Virus record (IMG/VR): IMGVR_UViG_3300027974_000148
Coordinates: 1 to 25,156 of that record
Strand: one strand, 5' to 3'
DNA from: a virus
DNA length: 25,156 bases
Position 1 is the first letter of the stretch, and the number at the start of each line of letters is the position of its first letter. This document shows positions 5,784-14,379 of this stretch, in pieces. A model generated the notes under the pieces. It was not told the DNA's origin. It did not search any database and saw only the letters and a list, made by a program, of their open reading frames with translations. Both the position numbers and the translations under genes were made by a program.

Positions 5784-7404
5784 TTGTTGCTCCTTGTACG
5801 CCTTGTAATGTTAATAGTCTTGCCAAGTTGCGCTGTTCAGGCGTTAAAAATGGTGCGGCCGTGCTTGGAATTAAACGATTTTGAACAGGAGAAGATAATG
5901 CAACCGCCCTTAATGCTGGTCTAGCCAAAATAGCGCCAGCACCAGCGCCACCTGTGCTTACTCCACCAATCAATCCAGCGGCATAATCCAATGGACTTAA
6001 TTGTGGCAAACTACCCATAGCTTCTGTTGTTTGACTTGCTTTTGGAAATGCTTGACTAAATTGAGCAATATCCTTCAATTCACCAGATAAAGGTTTGCCA
6101 CGCTGTAATTGGGCGGCTAATTTTTTAGCATCAATCGTGCCAGTAGTCGCATTGGCCGCTTTTTCAATAGAATAAGTTTTAGCAATTAATTGCCGTGCTT
6201 CTCTAAATTTACTTAACAAATCAGTTTGTTTAGTTGAACTTAAATGATCTTCAATTGCATTTTCTAAAGCATTTGCAGTTTGTTTTGCCGCACGACCTAA
6301 TTCAGTATTGCCAGTTCTAAAAGCGTCATCAGCTTGTGTTCTTAATTGCTTAATTTTTTCAACCGCTGAACCTGAATCAAAAAATTCAGTTTTTAAAGAA
6401 TTTACAAGATTAATTACTGGACTTGGCGTTTGATTTGGAAAACTTTGTTGTGTTGCAACAAAAGGTTTTTTTATATTATCTAGTTGATCGTAATAGCTTT
6501 TATTTGGCATTATTACGCCAATATTTCCTAATTTATCGTAGGATTGACCTGCTACGGTACGCAAATCTGATAAAACTTGCGGAGTAATAACAGCATCTTC
6601 AGCCAAACCTAATGATTTAGCCGCTAGTTTGTTGGTAATTTCTTGGTTTTTAGCACTAGCGTTTTGAGCCGTGCTAATTTTTCCAGCAACGCCTTCCATA
6701 AACCGATTAAGCGCACTAGGGTTAGCTTGGGTTGGCGGTATTACATAACCTAGATCTCTTGCTTTAGTAATGGCATCAACCATTTGTGGGCTAGGCTGTT
6801 TACCACGCAACATAGAAGATAGTTGACCAACCGCAGGAATAGCACCTCCTAAAGCCGTGCCAAGCGCAACATTTTGACCAACATTTTGATAAAGTTCTGA
6901 GCCAGTTTCACCTGTGTTTGTAGGGGTCATTAACCCTGAAGTAGCACCTAAAGCCGCACCTTGCACCATTGGATTAGCACGGGCAAAACTAGGAATCATT
7001 CCTGCACCCTTAGTTACGGCTGAAGCAGGGGCTACTGCACCACCTACACGACCAGCTATATAGGACATTGGGTTTTCGTTGTAATAAACATCAGCTTGTT
7101 TGTCTAGGTTTTGCGCTAATTTGCTTGTACCTAAATTACCGCCAGTTGCTAATTGCGCCCCTGCAACAAGTGGATCAACAACCGATTTAGTCATACCAGC
7201 TAAAGCAGATTCTAACGGTCTAGGTTGAGCCTGAACATTGGTACGATCAACCATTCTTGGCTTGCCAAAAGCCGCATTACCAGCATTAGATTGCCATACT
7301 GGGTTTTCTTGAATAGCTGGGCCAGAATAATTGCTTGATGCAAGCGTTACTACCTCATCGGGAACAAAGCGTGGGGCTTGCTGAGTATCAGGTATAAATG
7401 CCAT
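5776..7404 (-). CDS. Large internal virion or DNA-ejection-type protein
   Basis: A 542-residue protein. The ATG at 7404, one base after the previous stop, is preferred over an in-frame GTG at 7428. Residues about 60-220 are Ala/Gly-rich with small hydrophobic stretches (GAALGATSGLMTPTNTG, ALGGAIPAVGQLSSML). This pattern is seen in phage ejection proteins that leave the virion and cross membranes. The middle (about 240-440) is helical and charged, and the C-terminal part again has a Gly/Ala-rich stretch (AAGLIGGVSTGGAGAGAILA). It sits with two Gln-rich proteins between nozzle-like and fibre genes, where podoviruses keep internal core proteins. No lysozyme or transglycosylase motif is seen. Function is by context. 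Confidence 0.6.
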   Translation of the reverse strand: MAFIPDTQQAPRFVPDEVVTLASSNYSGPAIQENPVWQSNAGNAAFGKPRMVDRTNVQAQPRPLESALAGMTKSVVDPLVAGAQLATGGNLGTSKLAQNLDKQADVYYNENPMSYIAGRVGGAVAPASAVTKGAGMIPSFARANPMVQGAALGATSGLMTPTNTGETGSELYQNVGQNVALGTALGGAIPAVGQLSSMLRGKQPSPQMVDAITKARDLGYVIPPTQANPSALNRFMEGVAGKISTAQNASAKNQEITNKLAAKSLGLAEDAVITPQVLSDLRTVAGQSYDKLGNIGVIMPNKSYYDQLDNIKKPFVATQQSFPNQTPSPVINLVNSLKTEFFDSGSAVEKIKQLRTQADDAFRTGNTELGRAAKQTANALENAIEDHLSSTKQTDLLSKFREARQLIAKTYSIEKAANATTGTIDAKKLAAQLQRGKPLSGELKDIAQFSQAFPKASQTTEAMGSLPQLSPLDYAAGLIGGVSTGGAGAGAILARPALRAVALSSPVQNRLIPSTAAPFLTPEQRNLARLLTLQGVQGATNE

Positions 7405-7405
7405 A

Positions 7406-8722
7406 TTATTGCCAAGTTCCGCTAACACCGTTAATAGTGATTTTTTGCCCTACTTTTAACCTTCCAGAATCAAATGCTTTTTGAGCATCAGCTTCATTTG
7501 AAAATGAATTTGATTGAGGCGCATCAGGTTTTTTAGCTGGAGATACCCTAGTTCCTTTTTCAAAGTCATTTAGGTATTTATTAAATCCTTCTAATTTGGA
7601 AATAATTTGGTCGGCATTATCGGTTGTAGCTGGTAAGAAAGCATTAAGTCTTTGCAATTCTTGTGCGCTTTGGGCTGTACCTGCACGCTCTTTAATGACA
7701 GATGACACATTATTAAATACATAAGCACGGGTTTGTGTATCTTCAGGCTTTTCAAATCTACCTGCAATAGATTCGCCATAAGGTGCGTTTTGCGCCAAAC
7801 CACGACCAAAACTAAAAGCTGATTTATTTTGCTTAATATCAGCAATAGCACCATTAATAGTTGCTCTTTGTTGATTTATGCCTGTAATGTCTTTTGATTG
7901 TTCAGCAGTTAATTTTGGAGCAATTGTTTGACCATTAATCATTAATGGAGAAGCAGTACCCGATTTTGTGTTTATTAATAATGGGCCATCAGCACTCTCA
8001 TATACTTGACCAGCGGTAGGCATTTGGGATTTAGGAATTCTTTGCAATACCTTGCTAATATCATTAGGATCACGGAACTCAATAGCTGTTCCAGTATCAA
8101 TTTGAATAGGCTTTTTAACTCCTGCGGCTACTTGTTTTGTAGTTCCGTCAGGTTGTCTTTCAAAACGAACAGCGCCTTCAGACAAAGTAAACGCTTCAGG
8201 ATCAGCACTCATTTTGGTAAACGCTAAATTTCTTTGTGCGGCAGATGCTTTAGGGTTTGCATACAAATTAGCATAAGCCGCTTGGGGATTAGCTGGAATA
8301 GCGGCAACAGGGGCAACTTGCTTATATTGTGGATTTAACTCCATATTAGCCCCGTACATATCAGCAGTAGTTTGAGTGGTAAGCTGGTTATCAGGGCCAT
8401 AAATACCACCTTCAACGCCTGCTCTACCTTGTTTTTGCTGAAGAAAATCAGCCATAGCAGAAGTTTCATCTGCTCTTAATTGTTTTGCCAAATCAATTTG
8501 TGCTTGATTGGCTTTATCAATACCTTTTTGACCAAAATATACATTTGCTAAACCAGCAAGGTTTTGAGCAAAAGATGGAGCAACATAGCGACCGCTAACC
8601 ATTTGACCTTGTGGTTGTTGCATACCCTGTTGAACAAGCATTTCAGCCATTTTTTGTTGGCGCAAAATCTGTTGCTGTTGCAACATTTGTTCTGGAGTGA
8701 GTGTTCCCATATCAAGAGCCAT
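7406..8722 (-). CDS. Putative internal virion or ejection protein, Gln-rich N-terminus
   Basis: A 438-residue protein. It starts with a Met- and Gln-rich helical segment (PEQMLQQQQILRQQKMAEML). A beta-containing middle follows (about 190-275). About 300-395 is a helical domain (ERAGTAQSAQELQRLNAF) of the kind found in phage DNA-transfer proteins. The short C-terminal module KVGQKITINGVSGTWQ ends in Trp-Gln; I have seen this ending in other phage structural proteins. It starts 2 nt after the 96-residue gene. The assignment to the ejection set is inference from order and composition. Confidence 0.6.
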   Translation of the reverse strand: MALDMGTLTPEQMLQQQQILRQQKMAEMLVQQGMQQPQGQMVSGRYVAPSFAQNLAGLANVYFGQKGIDKANQAQIDLAKQLRADETSAMADFLQQKQGRAGVEGGIYGPDNQLTTQTTADMYGANMELNPQYKQVAPVAAIPANPQAAYANLYANPKASAAQRNLAFTKMSADPEAFTLSEGAVRFERQPDGTTKQVAAGVKKPIQIDTGTAIEFRDPNDISKVLQRIPKSQMPTAGQVYESADGPLLINTKSGTASPLMINGQTIAPKLTAEQSKDITGINQQRATINGAIADIKQNKSAFSFGRGLAQNAPYGESIAGRFEKPEDTQTRAYVFNNVSSVIKERAGTAQSAQELQRLNAFLPATTDNADQIISKLEGFNKYLNDFEKGTRVSPAKKPDAPQSNSFSNEADAQKAFDSGRLKVGQKITINGVSGTWQ

Positions 8723-8724
8723 GA

Positions 8725-9015
8725 TTAATACCCTGCGTAGTTATAAGCTGAATCTACTGGCATTGGTTGACTGTAGTCTGTAACAGGTGCAGGCTTTCTT
8801 GGGTCTTTTTTACGCAAAGCCATAGCCATAGCCAAAGGGTTCATGCCGCCTTGTTGCCCTGTTTGACCAGCTTGTTGAACCAATTGATTTTGCTGTGCAA
8901 GTGCGGCATTTTGATTAGCTTGTTGATTTCCAATGTTCTGAAAAACAGGCGATAAACCTTGCTGATCTTGCTGTGCAAAATACGGGTTTACATTAGTAAT
9001 GTATGGATTAGGCAT
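8725..9015 (-). CDS. Small Gln/Asn-rich virion-associated protein
   Basis: A 96-residue low-complexity protein with many Gln, Asn and Pro (QQANQNAALAQQNQLVQQAG), then a basic patch (ALRKKDPRKP) and a Tyr-containing C-terminus. Its start overlaps the S74-domain gene by 8 nt and its end is 2 nt before the 438-residue gene. The composition matches the N-termini of its two neighbours, which suggests that the three proteins pack together in the virion. There is no motif with enzymatic meaning. Function unknown. Confidence 0.6.
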   Translation of the reverse strand: MPNPYITNVNPYFAQQDQQGLSPVFQNIGNQQANQNAALAQQNQLVQQAGQTGQQGGMNPLAMAMALRKKDPRKPAPVTDYSQPMPVDSAYNYAGY

Positions 9016-10183
9016 TTAGTTTTCCGTAATCTACGGCTAAATAGCCGTTTTCAAGGGTAATAACAGCTTCAGGCATAAAGGCTTGAACTTCTTGTGCCAT
9101 CACGCCTGTGTGCGTTCCATGTCCTGCTAATGGGTAATCTTTAAACTCAGGCTTATATTCAAACTGGTAGAACGGTAAACCATTAGGTAAAGTACCGATT
9201 GCTACAATGTTTTCTTTAGTGCGAACATCAGACAACATTGCTGAACCAGCAAGACTAAATAAACCACTATTTAAGTTTTGCTGTGCCGCTTGTTTAGCGT
9301 TAAAGTCACCCATTTGGGCGTTGTAACCCATCTGACCAGCACCAAGAAAATCAGCACCACTTGTATTAGCTTGTTGTGCAGAGTTTACAAATGATGGATT
9401 TTGAACTTGTGCGCCAGTACGCAATGCACTTAATGTGTTTAGTGGTAAATTGTATCGGGTAAGTGCTTGGTTAAATGCTTGTTGCTGTGCAGTATTACCA
9501 AAATTACCTTGATTAATTAAAGATTGATTTGTAAATTGACCGCCTTGCAAACCTTGGGTAAATAGGTTTTGACCGATACCTTGACCAGCCAATTGGGAAT
9601 TAGTAAGCAAGTCGTTTTGACCTTGATTAAAGGTACGCATAGCGTTTTCGTATGCTCTAGTACCTTGTTTGATACCTTGATTTGCTAATCGTGCCGCTTG
9701 TGCATCCCGTTGCATATCCATTTGTGGCTGTAAACGGGCTTGAAGAATCTCGTTTGCCCTGTCCCAACCTTGCATACCACTTGCATAATTAGGATCGGTA
9801 ACATAATTAGACCCTAAACTTGTTTGGGTTTCTGGAATGTTAGGGTTAAAACCACGCCCCATAACATCTTGTACTTGCCCTAATTGGGCATTAATAGCAC
9901 TTCCCAAACCTAAACTGGTTTTGTTTTGCATATCTAATAATGCTTGCCCAGTAGGAGATAAGCTAGTAGTTGCAGTCCAAGTAGGATTACCCTGTGAATC
10001 TGTACCGCTTTGGGTGTAATTTAAATTTCCGTAAGGAGTAACTTGGTTTACACGATTGGCGGCAGTAGCGGCTTGAGCCGCTTGTAAATTACCTTGCGCT
10101 GTTTCTTGTGCGGCCGCCCTGTAATCAGGTGCGGCTGGTGCGCTTGGCGCAGGCCCTAATCCTAAAAATCCACCACCACCCAT
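9008..10183 (-). CDS. Virion protein with C-terminal S74 intramolecular chaperone domain
   Basis: A 391-residue protein in two parts. Residues 1-310 are Gln-, Asn- and Ala-rich and helical (QAAQAATAANRVNQV and similar), not like a fibre shaft. Residues 317-391 match the peptidase S74 or intramolecular chaperone domain: LSDVRTKENI with the proposed Ser318-Lys323 catalytic pair, then GVMAQEVQAFMPEAV and VDYGKLNA. In known fibres and spikes this domain trimerises the protein and then cuts itself off before the Ser. Here it is attached to a helical, probably internal or tail-base protein, which is less usual. The strong SD (GGAG) is 6 nt from the ATG. It follows the GNAT gene by 1 nt. Confidence 0.75.
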   Translation of the reverse strand: MGGGGFLGLGPAPSAPAAPDYRAAAQETAQGNLQAAQAATAANRVNQVTPYGNLNYTQSGTDSQGNPTWTATTSLSPTGQALLDMQNKTSLGLGSAINAQLGQVQDVMGRGFNPNIPETQTSLGSNYVTDPNYASGMQGWDRANEILQARLQPQMDMQRDAQAARLANQGIKQGTRAYENAMRTFNQGQNDLLTNSQLAGQGIGQNLFTQGLQGGQFTNQSLINQGNFGNTAQQQAFNQALTRYNLPLNTLSALRTGAQVQNPSFVNSAQQANTSGADFLGAGQMGYNAQMGDFNAKQAAQQNLNSGLFSLAGSAMLSDVRTKENIVAIGTLPNGLPFYQFEYKPEFKDYPLAGHGTHTGVMAQEVQAFMPEAVITLENGYLAVDYGKLNA

Positions 10184-10184
10184 G

Positions 10185-10628
10185 TCATTCTCCTTTTGCA
10201 GTTCTTAAAGGGCATTTGATGTCGAGCCATCGACAATCTTCACGCCTCATAGCCATAATCACTAAATCACCATCCATGTGAGCATCAGGGATTTCGGCTA
10301 TTACTTTAAAACCAAGGTGTCGGTTTAATTTTAAGGCAGATTCATTATCTGCACAAATTTGACCTAGTATAACGCTAACACCAAGTTTATTAAAGGGATA
10401 ATCGAAAGCCGCCCACAATAAATCTCTATTCATCCAATTAACTTCATCTACTGCCGCAATGTGCATTTGACACGCTTTTGGCATAAAACTGGCAAATCCG
10501 ACTACTGCTACTAAATTACCGTCAATTTCTTGACCTATGCAAACCGTTTCTTCGGGTAGCGGATGGTTCATCAAACGAACCAACCAATCACCCATATATT
10601 GTTGATTTTCAGTAGTAACTTGCCTCAA
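10185..10628 (-). CDS. GNAT-family N-acetyltransferase
   Basis: A 147-residue enzyme of the acetyl-CoA-dependent GNAT fold. IDGNLVAVVGFASF (about 35-48) matches strands 2 and 3. VSVILGQICADNESALKLNRHLGFKVI (84-110) carries the last core motif, with N95 and the LGF turn that packs against CoA. The substrate cannot be told. The start is TTG at 10628, overlapping the upstream TGA (TTGA) with GAGGTGG at SD distance; the next Met is residue 12. It sits between nozzle-like and S74-protein genes. Acetyltransferases recur in phage structural operons, where the target could be a virion protein or a host envelope or toxin component. Confidence 0.85.
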   Translation of the reverse strand: MRQVTTENQQYMGDWLVRLMNHPLPEETVCIGQEIDGNLVAVVGFASFMPKACQMHIAAVDEVNWMNRDLLWAAFDYPFNKLGVSVILGQICADNESALKLNRHLGFKVIAEIPDAHMDGDLVIMAMRREDCRWLDIKCPLRTAKGE

Positions 10629-12391
10629 AGAACGCCACCTCGTTCCATTACATAATCGCTAGAAATCCAATACACATCAATGCCTTGTGAGGCTATTTTC
10701 ATAATAATGCCACCCGAATAACCTATTCCCGTAACACCTTGCCACAGTTTTGTAAGGGCTAAATTACCGCCCCAAACATCTTCATCCCAAACGGCTACAT
10801 CCCATACCCCAAGGGTAGAACTGACCGCATTAAAACTAACTGCACCAAGGCTGTTCTGGGCATCAAAATCAGTATTTATACCCACTAAAATTGCTGGTAA
10901 ACCGTTATCTGTCTGAAAAATTGGGCGAATCATTGTGAATCGTTTTTGTTGGCCTACGCTATCAAAATAGCTGTAAGCCTGTTGTACTTCGGCATTAATA
11001 TTGTTGCCGTTATCGCTATAAGAATCCCAAAAACGACCTACATAACCATTGCCACCAAAGTACATTTGGTCATAGCTTAATTCCCAGCACTTTGCTTCTA
11101 TGTTAGAAAAGCTACACCAAGCCTTAGATATGGTGTGCATACAAAACTGTTGCACCCCCCCAGTAGACGGGACATTAATCATTAACATATTTTCACTAGC
11201 AAAATATGCTATTTGCCAACCAAAATTACTTGAATATAACGATGCTTCACGGCTAATTTCGTAGTAAATTTTGTCTGTAAGGTTAATTCTAGGGTCTAAG
11301 CGGCTTGACTGCAATGCTGAAGCTAATGGCACTAATCCATCTTGGGTAAGTAATAAAAGATCACCACCCCATTTTAAAAAACATCTACGGTTATAAGTTT
11401 GGCCTAATTGCCATACGCCTTTCAAAACCCAAGTATCTGCATTGTCAGGGTCAGTACCGTTATAAACAATCACTTCACCCATGCTAGTTACAAATACTGC
11501 GTAGTCATCAACGCCTTGACCAGCATCTATAGTCCAAGTACCCATTGCCTGCAAGAACCCTGAATTTCTAGCAATTCCACCAAACAACAACGGAGAAGCT
11601 GGGCCACTAACCGCATCTACACCTAAATACCAACAATCAAGACTGTTTTCTTGGGTGAAATATAAGCGATTTTTAAAAAGGTTTACATGAACAAAAGTGT
11701 TTGAATTTACGCCTGTAATAGCGTAATTAATAGTGTATGCGCCTACAACAGTAGCATTTGTAGCAGGGGCAGAAGCCATTGTGTAAGTAAATGTGCTTGC
11801 ACCTGTTCTAGTAATAATAAATGTGCCGTTATATTGGGCTGGGCTTGCACCTGCAACAACAATTTGGTTTCCTGTTACTAAATTATGGGCGGTAGCAGTA
11901 GTAACGGTAGCGGTTAAGTTTCCTGTGCCACCTCTGGTAATAGTGCTTATTGTTTGGGCAGTTGCAGTAGTAGCAATGCTGATCCAATTAGTTCCGTCAT
12001 ATAACTGGGCAGGATCAACGCCATTAACAGCTACCAAAAAGTGACCACCAGAATTGGTAATGTTGACATATTGAAACTTGTCATCTGTGATCGTTTTAAC
12101 TGCAACGGCTGTAGTGCCTGAAGCATCATAAATAGCTGTTCCAGCGGCCGCAAATAGCTTTTGATTGCTTACGCCTGCATAGTTCATCAAGGTATTAACT
12201 TGACCTGTTATGCCAGTAGAGAACCTTGTATAACCAAGTCTTAGTTGAACGCTAGTAGGTGTAGGCCAAAAGTTATTTAAAACAACCGCATCCAATGGCG
12301 GCATATTAGCAATAGAATCTCTAGCGTTCCAGCCACCAATAGGCGCAGAAACACTAGCGGTTACGGCTTGTCTTTTTTGTGCGACTGCCAT
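10625..12391 (-). CDS. Tail nozzle or tubular-type structural protein (T7 gp12/P22 gp10-like position)
   Basis: A 588-residue beta-rich protein. The ATG at 12391 is chosen over one at 12430 because GGAAG precedes it and it lies 2 nt after the adaptor-gene stop. The N-terminal block APIGGWNARDSIANM, then PPLDAVVLNNFWP, is a recurring opening of podovirus stabilisation or nozzle proteins. Residues about 140-230 hold an inserted immunoglobulin-like module (LVTGNQIVVAGASPAQYNGT, then FTYTMAS). The remaining repeats (GVDDYAVFVTSMGEVIVYNG and others) suggest a beta propeller. It probably closes the tail tube below the adaptor. The exact homology to gp12 or gp10 is inferred from order and layout. 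Confidence 0.65.
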   Translation of the reverse strand: MAVAQKRQAVTASVSAPIGGWNARDSIANMPPLDAVVLNNFWPTPTSVQLRLGYTRFSTGITGQVNTLMNYAGVSNQKLFAAAGTAIYDASGTTAVAVKTITDDKFQYVNITNSGGHFLVAVNGVDPAQLYDGTNWISIATTATAQTISTITRGGTGNLTATVTTATAHNLVTGNQIVVAGASPAQYNGTFIITRTGASTFTYTMASAPATNATVVGAYTINYAITGVNSNTFVHVNLFKNRLYFTQENSLDCWYLGVDAVSGPASPLLFGGIARNSGFLQAMGTWTIDAGQGVDDYAVFVTSMGEVIVYNGTDPDNADTWVLKGVWQLGQTYNRRCFLKWGGDLLLLTQDGLVPLASALQSSRLDPRINLTDKIYYEISREASLYSSNFGWQIAYFASENMLMINVPSTGGVQQFCMHTISKAWCSFSNIEAKCWELSYDQMYFGGNGYVGRFWDSYSDNGNNINAEVQQAYSYFDSVGQQKRFTMIRPIFQTDNGLPAILVGINTDFDAQNSLGAVSFNAVSSTLGVWDVAVWDEDVWGGNLALTKLWQGVTGIGYSGGIIMKIASQGIDVYWISSDYVMERGGVL

Positions 12392-12393
12392 AA

Positions 12394-13299
12394 TTAGCTT
12401 CCATAACCAGTATCGGGAATATTTGCCCAACCAATCAATACAGCACTTGGCTGTGGCGCAAAAGACAATGTTGCAGAACCCTTGTCATTAGCTTTGGCTA
12501 CATTTAGATAGCGTGTGTAATCTTGTTGCAATGCAGTAGTATCAAAAGATTTAATTTGGAAGTATTTAAGTTTGGTCAACAATACAATGATTGCATCATC
12601 TAATACGGATGTATCGGTATCAACTGTAAAGCTGTTTTTAACTGCATCTGCGGCACTTCTTACCCAACCTTTTGAGCGATATTCAAAACCTAAATACTCT
12701 AAAGTGTTATATGGTGGCCAGATTTCAAACTTATTACCCAATATTCTCCAACGCACTCTTGGGCCAGTTGAAATATAACCTGATTTAAGCCATTGCCATT
12801 GCTGGGCATCTACAGGGCCAAGCATCTGCCAATGTTTTGTCTTATCCCAATGGGTATTATCGGTAATGGTTTCGTAATCAGGCGGTAACGGGTAAATAGT
12901 CTGACTAAAAGTGACTGTTTGACCTATGGATGTAGCTGAAGCTAGTTGACTTGTAGTCACGCTAGTTGCACTATTTACTGTTTCTACATAAGTATCTTGT
13001 GGAATACTTGTACCAACAATAGAGTAGTTGCTGTCCAGACCTACGGTACTAGGAATGTTAGTTAATAAATAAGACCCATTCAAAGTATCGCAGGTCGTGG
13101 TGATTGCGTTTGTATAAAACCTATATTCCAACTCTAATGCCTGCCAATTGTGTTCCTTAATTAAGTCATACCCAGCACGATTCATCAACGCAAGAATTTG
13201 TTGCACATCTTGGTTGGTGTTTCCTGCTACATAAGTAGGTACGGCTAAGTTAAGTTCAGCGGTTACTTGCTGGACTAATGTAAGCATTGTTGATGACAT
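12394..13299 (-). CDS. Head-to-tail adaptor-like protein (T7 gp11/P22 gp4 position)
   Basis: A 301-residue protein. The first 60 residues form helices (MLTLVQQVTAELNL, ILALMNRAGYDLIKEHNWQ) typical of adaptor rings that sit under the portal. Then comes an inserted beta module (about 75-130, GTSIPQDTYVETV and TSIGQTVTFS), then YPLPPDYETITDNTHWD and a helical C-terminal region (about 225-275). Gene order places it between a coiled-coil protein and the nozzle-like gene, where podoviruses encode the adaptor. The start has GGAAG at SD spacing and is 1 nt from the previous stop. Confidence 0.65.
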   Translation of the reverse strand: MSSTMLTLVQQVTAELNLAVPTYVAGNTNQDVQQILALMNRAGYDLIKEHNWQALELEYRFYTNAITTTCDTLNGSYLLTNIPSTVGLDSNYSIVGTSIPQDTYVETVNSATSVTTSQLASATSIGQTVTFSQTIYPLPPDYETITDNTHWDKTKHWQMLGPVDAQQWQWLKSGYISTGPRVRWRILGNKFEIWPPYNTLEYLGFEYRSKGWVRSAADAVKNSFTVDTDTSVLDDAIIVLLTKLKYFQIKSFDTTALQQDYTRYLNVAKANDKGSATLSFAPQPSAVLIGWANIPDTGYGS

Positions 13300-13300
13300 A

Positions 13301-13951
13301 TTAGGCTTCCTCTGTGGCTACCGTTTTCTGTTTACGGGGTTTCTTTTCACCAACAGCGGCAAGTATAGCGGCCATTTGATCCTGCATTTGAGCCAGCTTC
13401 GCATCTGTTTCTTGCTTCATTTTAGCAGTTTCTAAGTCTTTTTTGGCAAGTTCTTCTTTTAAAGCGTTAATTTCTTGTTCACGCTTATCTGTTTCTGCAG
13501 AAGTTGTTGCCAGATTTAAAAATGCCTTTGCCTTATCGCGGAACGCATACGGTGACATTCCTGCCGCCATACCCATACGCTGTAACTGCTGATCCGAAGC
13601 GTTTGCAATAGATTCTACCGTGTGAAATTTCATTGCCCGTAGTTCTTCAGCTTGGCTTTTTGATACTAAAGGCCATTCTGATACAGGTGTTCCAACCACT
13701 TCTTCATCATTTGCGCCAACACGGTTCATATAGTTAGCCCATTGGATAGGGAAACGCTGTTTATGCTGTTGAAGTGCGTAAGTGTCAATTTCGGTAAGGG
13801 TATCGCCAGCAACGCAAATGTGTACAAAATCAAACTCTTTGTAAATTGGTCTGCCAGCCTCTAATGATTCTTGCTCTTGGTGTACGGGTTTTTTGTAAAA
13901 GCGTACTTGTAAGCGTGAATCTGCATTGTTTTCGTCTGAAGGTAAAGCCAT
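13301..13951 (-). CDS. Conserved coiled-coil protein, first gene after the capsid terminator
   Basis: A 216-residue protein. The N-terminal half is mixed alpha/beta (YKEFDFVHICVAGD, then GTPVSEWPLVSKSQAEELRA). VESIANASDQQLQRMGM (about 112-128) resembles a helix-hairpin-helix. Residues 150-200 are a charged coiled coil (INALKEELAKKDLETAKMKQ) with a basic tail. I recall similar proteins near capsid genes in other phages, without a proven role. Its SD GGAG is good. It is separated from the capsid module by a terminator, so its expression depends on readthrough or an unseen promoter. Confidence 0.65.
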   Translation of the reverse strand: MALPSDENNADSRLQVRFYKKPVHQEQESLEAGRPIYKEFDFVHICVAGDTLTEIDTYALQQHKQRFPIQWANYMNRVGANDEEVVGTPVSEWPLVSKSQAEELRAMKFHTVESIANASDQQLQRMGMAAGMSPYAFRDKAKAFLNLATTSAETDKREQEINALKEELAKKDLETAKMKQETDAKLAQMQDQMAAILAAVGEKKPRKQKTVATEEA

Positions 13952-13986
13952 TTTTAAATCTCCTAAGTAGTTAGGTAAAGTTAAAG

Positions 13987-14017
13987 AAAAAAGGGGTCAG
14001 CCTTTTGAGCCAACCCC
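13987..14017 (-). terminator. Strong intrinsic terminator after the capsid module
   Basis: Read on the - strand, GGGGTTGGCT (14017-14008), a CAAAA loop and GGCTGACCCC (14002-13993) pair over 10 bp with three G-U pairs, then six U (13992-13987). On the + strand the G-U pairs become A-C mismatches, so it works in the direction of the late operon only. Its place, right after the capsid genes, parallels the T7 terminator downstream of gene 10. Confidence 0.85.
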
Positions 14018-14039
14018 CTGTTTTTACTACATTTTGCTC

Positions 14040-14336
14040 TTAAACACTAGCCTTGCTAAACCAGCCATAATCGCCTGATGCCATTGAAGCACCTGACAAA
14101 TATGTGCCTGTCGCACCCAAAGTTACTTGGAATGTTGAAGCGTTGATAATGCAAGTTGCGGCTGATGTGCCAATTGCTACAGCGGCTTGGGCAAAAACAT
14201 AACGGAAACCGTCAGAACCAAACACTTCAGCACCAGTAGGGCCAAAAGTTGGGACATTAGTTCCAGCAGAGTTTGCGTTTACTTGAGCGGTGTTATAAAG
14301 ATCAACACCAGCTAAAGGGGTAATGGTATATGCCAT
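14040..14336 (-). CDS. Small capsid-associated (decoration-type) protein
   Basis: A 98-residue protein rich in Ala, Gly, Thr and Val. No charged helices are visible and beta strands are likely (AAVAIGTSAATCIINAS, FQVTLGATGTYLSG). It is encoded 43 nt downstream of the capsid gene with an AAGGA SD, and directly before the terminator, so it is co-transcribed with the capsid at high level. Size, composition and position suit a head decoration or capsid-stabilising protein. No direct homology is claimed. Confidence 0.6.
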   Translation of the reverse strand: MAYTITPLAGVDLYNTAQVNANSAGTNVPTFGPTGAEVFGSDGFRYVFAQAAVAIGTSAATCIINASTFQVTLGATGTYLSGASMASGDYGWFSKASV

Positions 14337-14379
14337 GATAATTCCTTTTCTATTAGTTAAGTTGAGTTAAAAGATTCAA

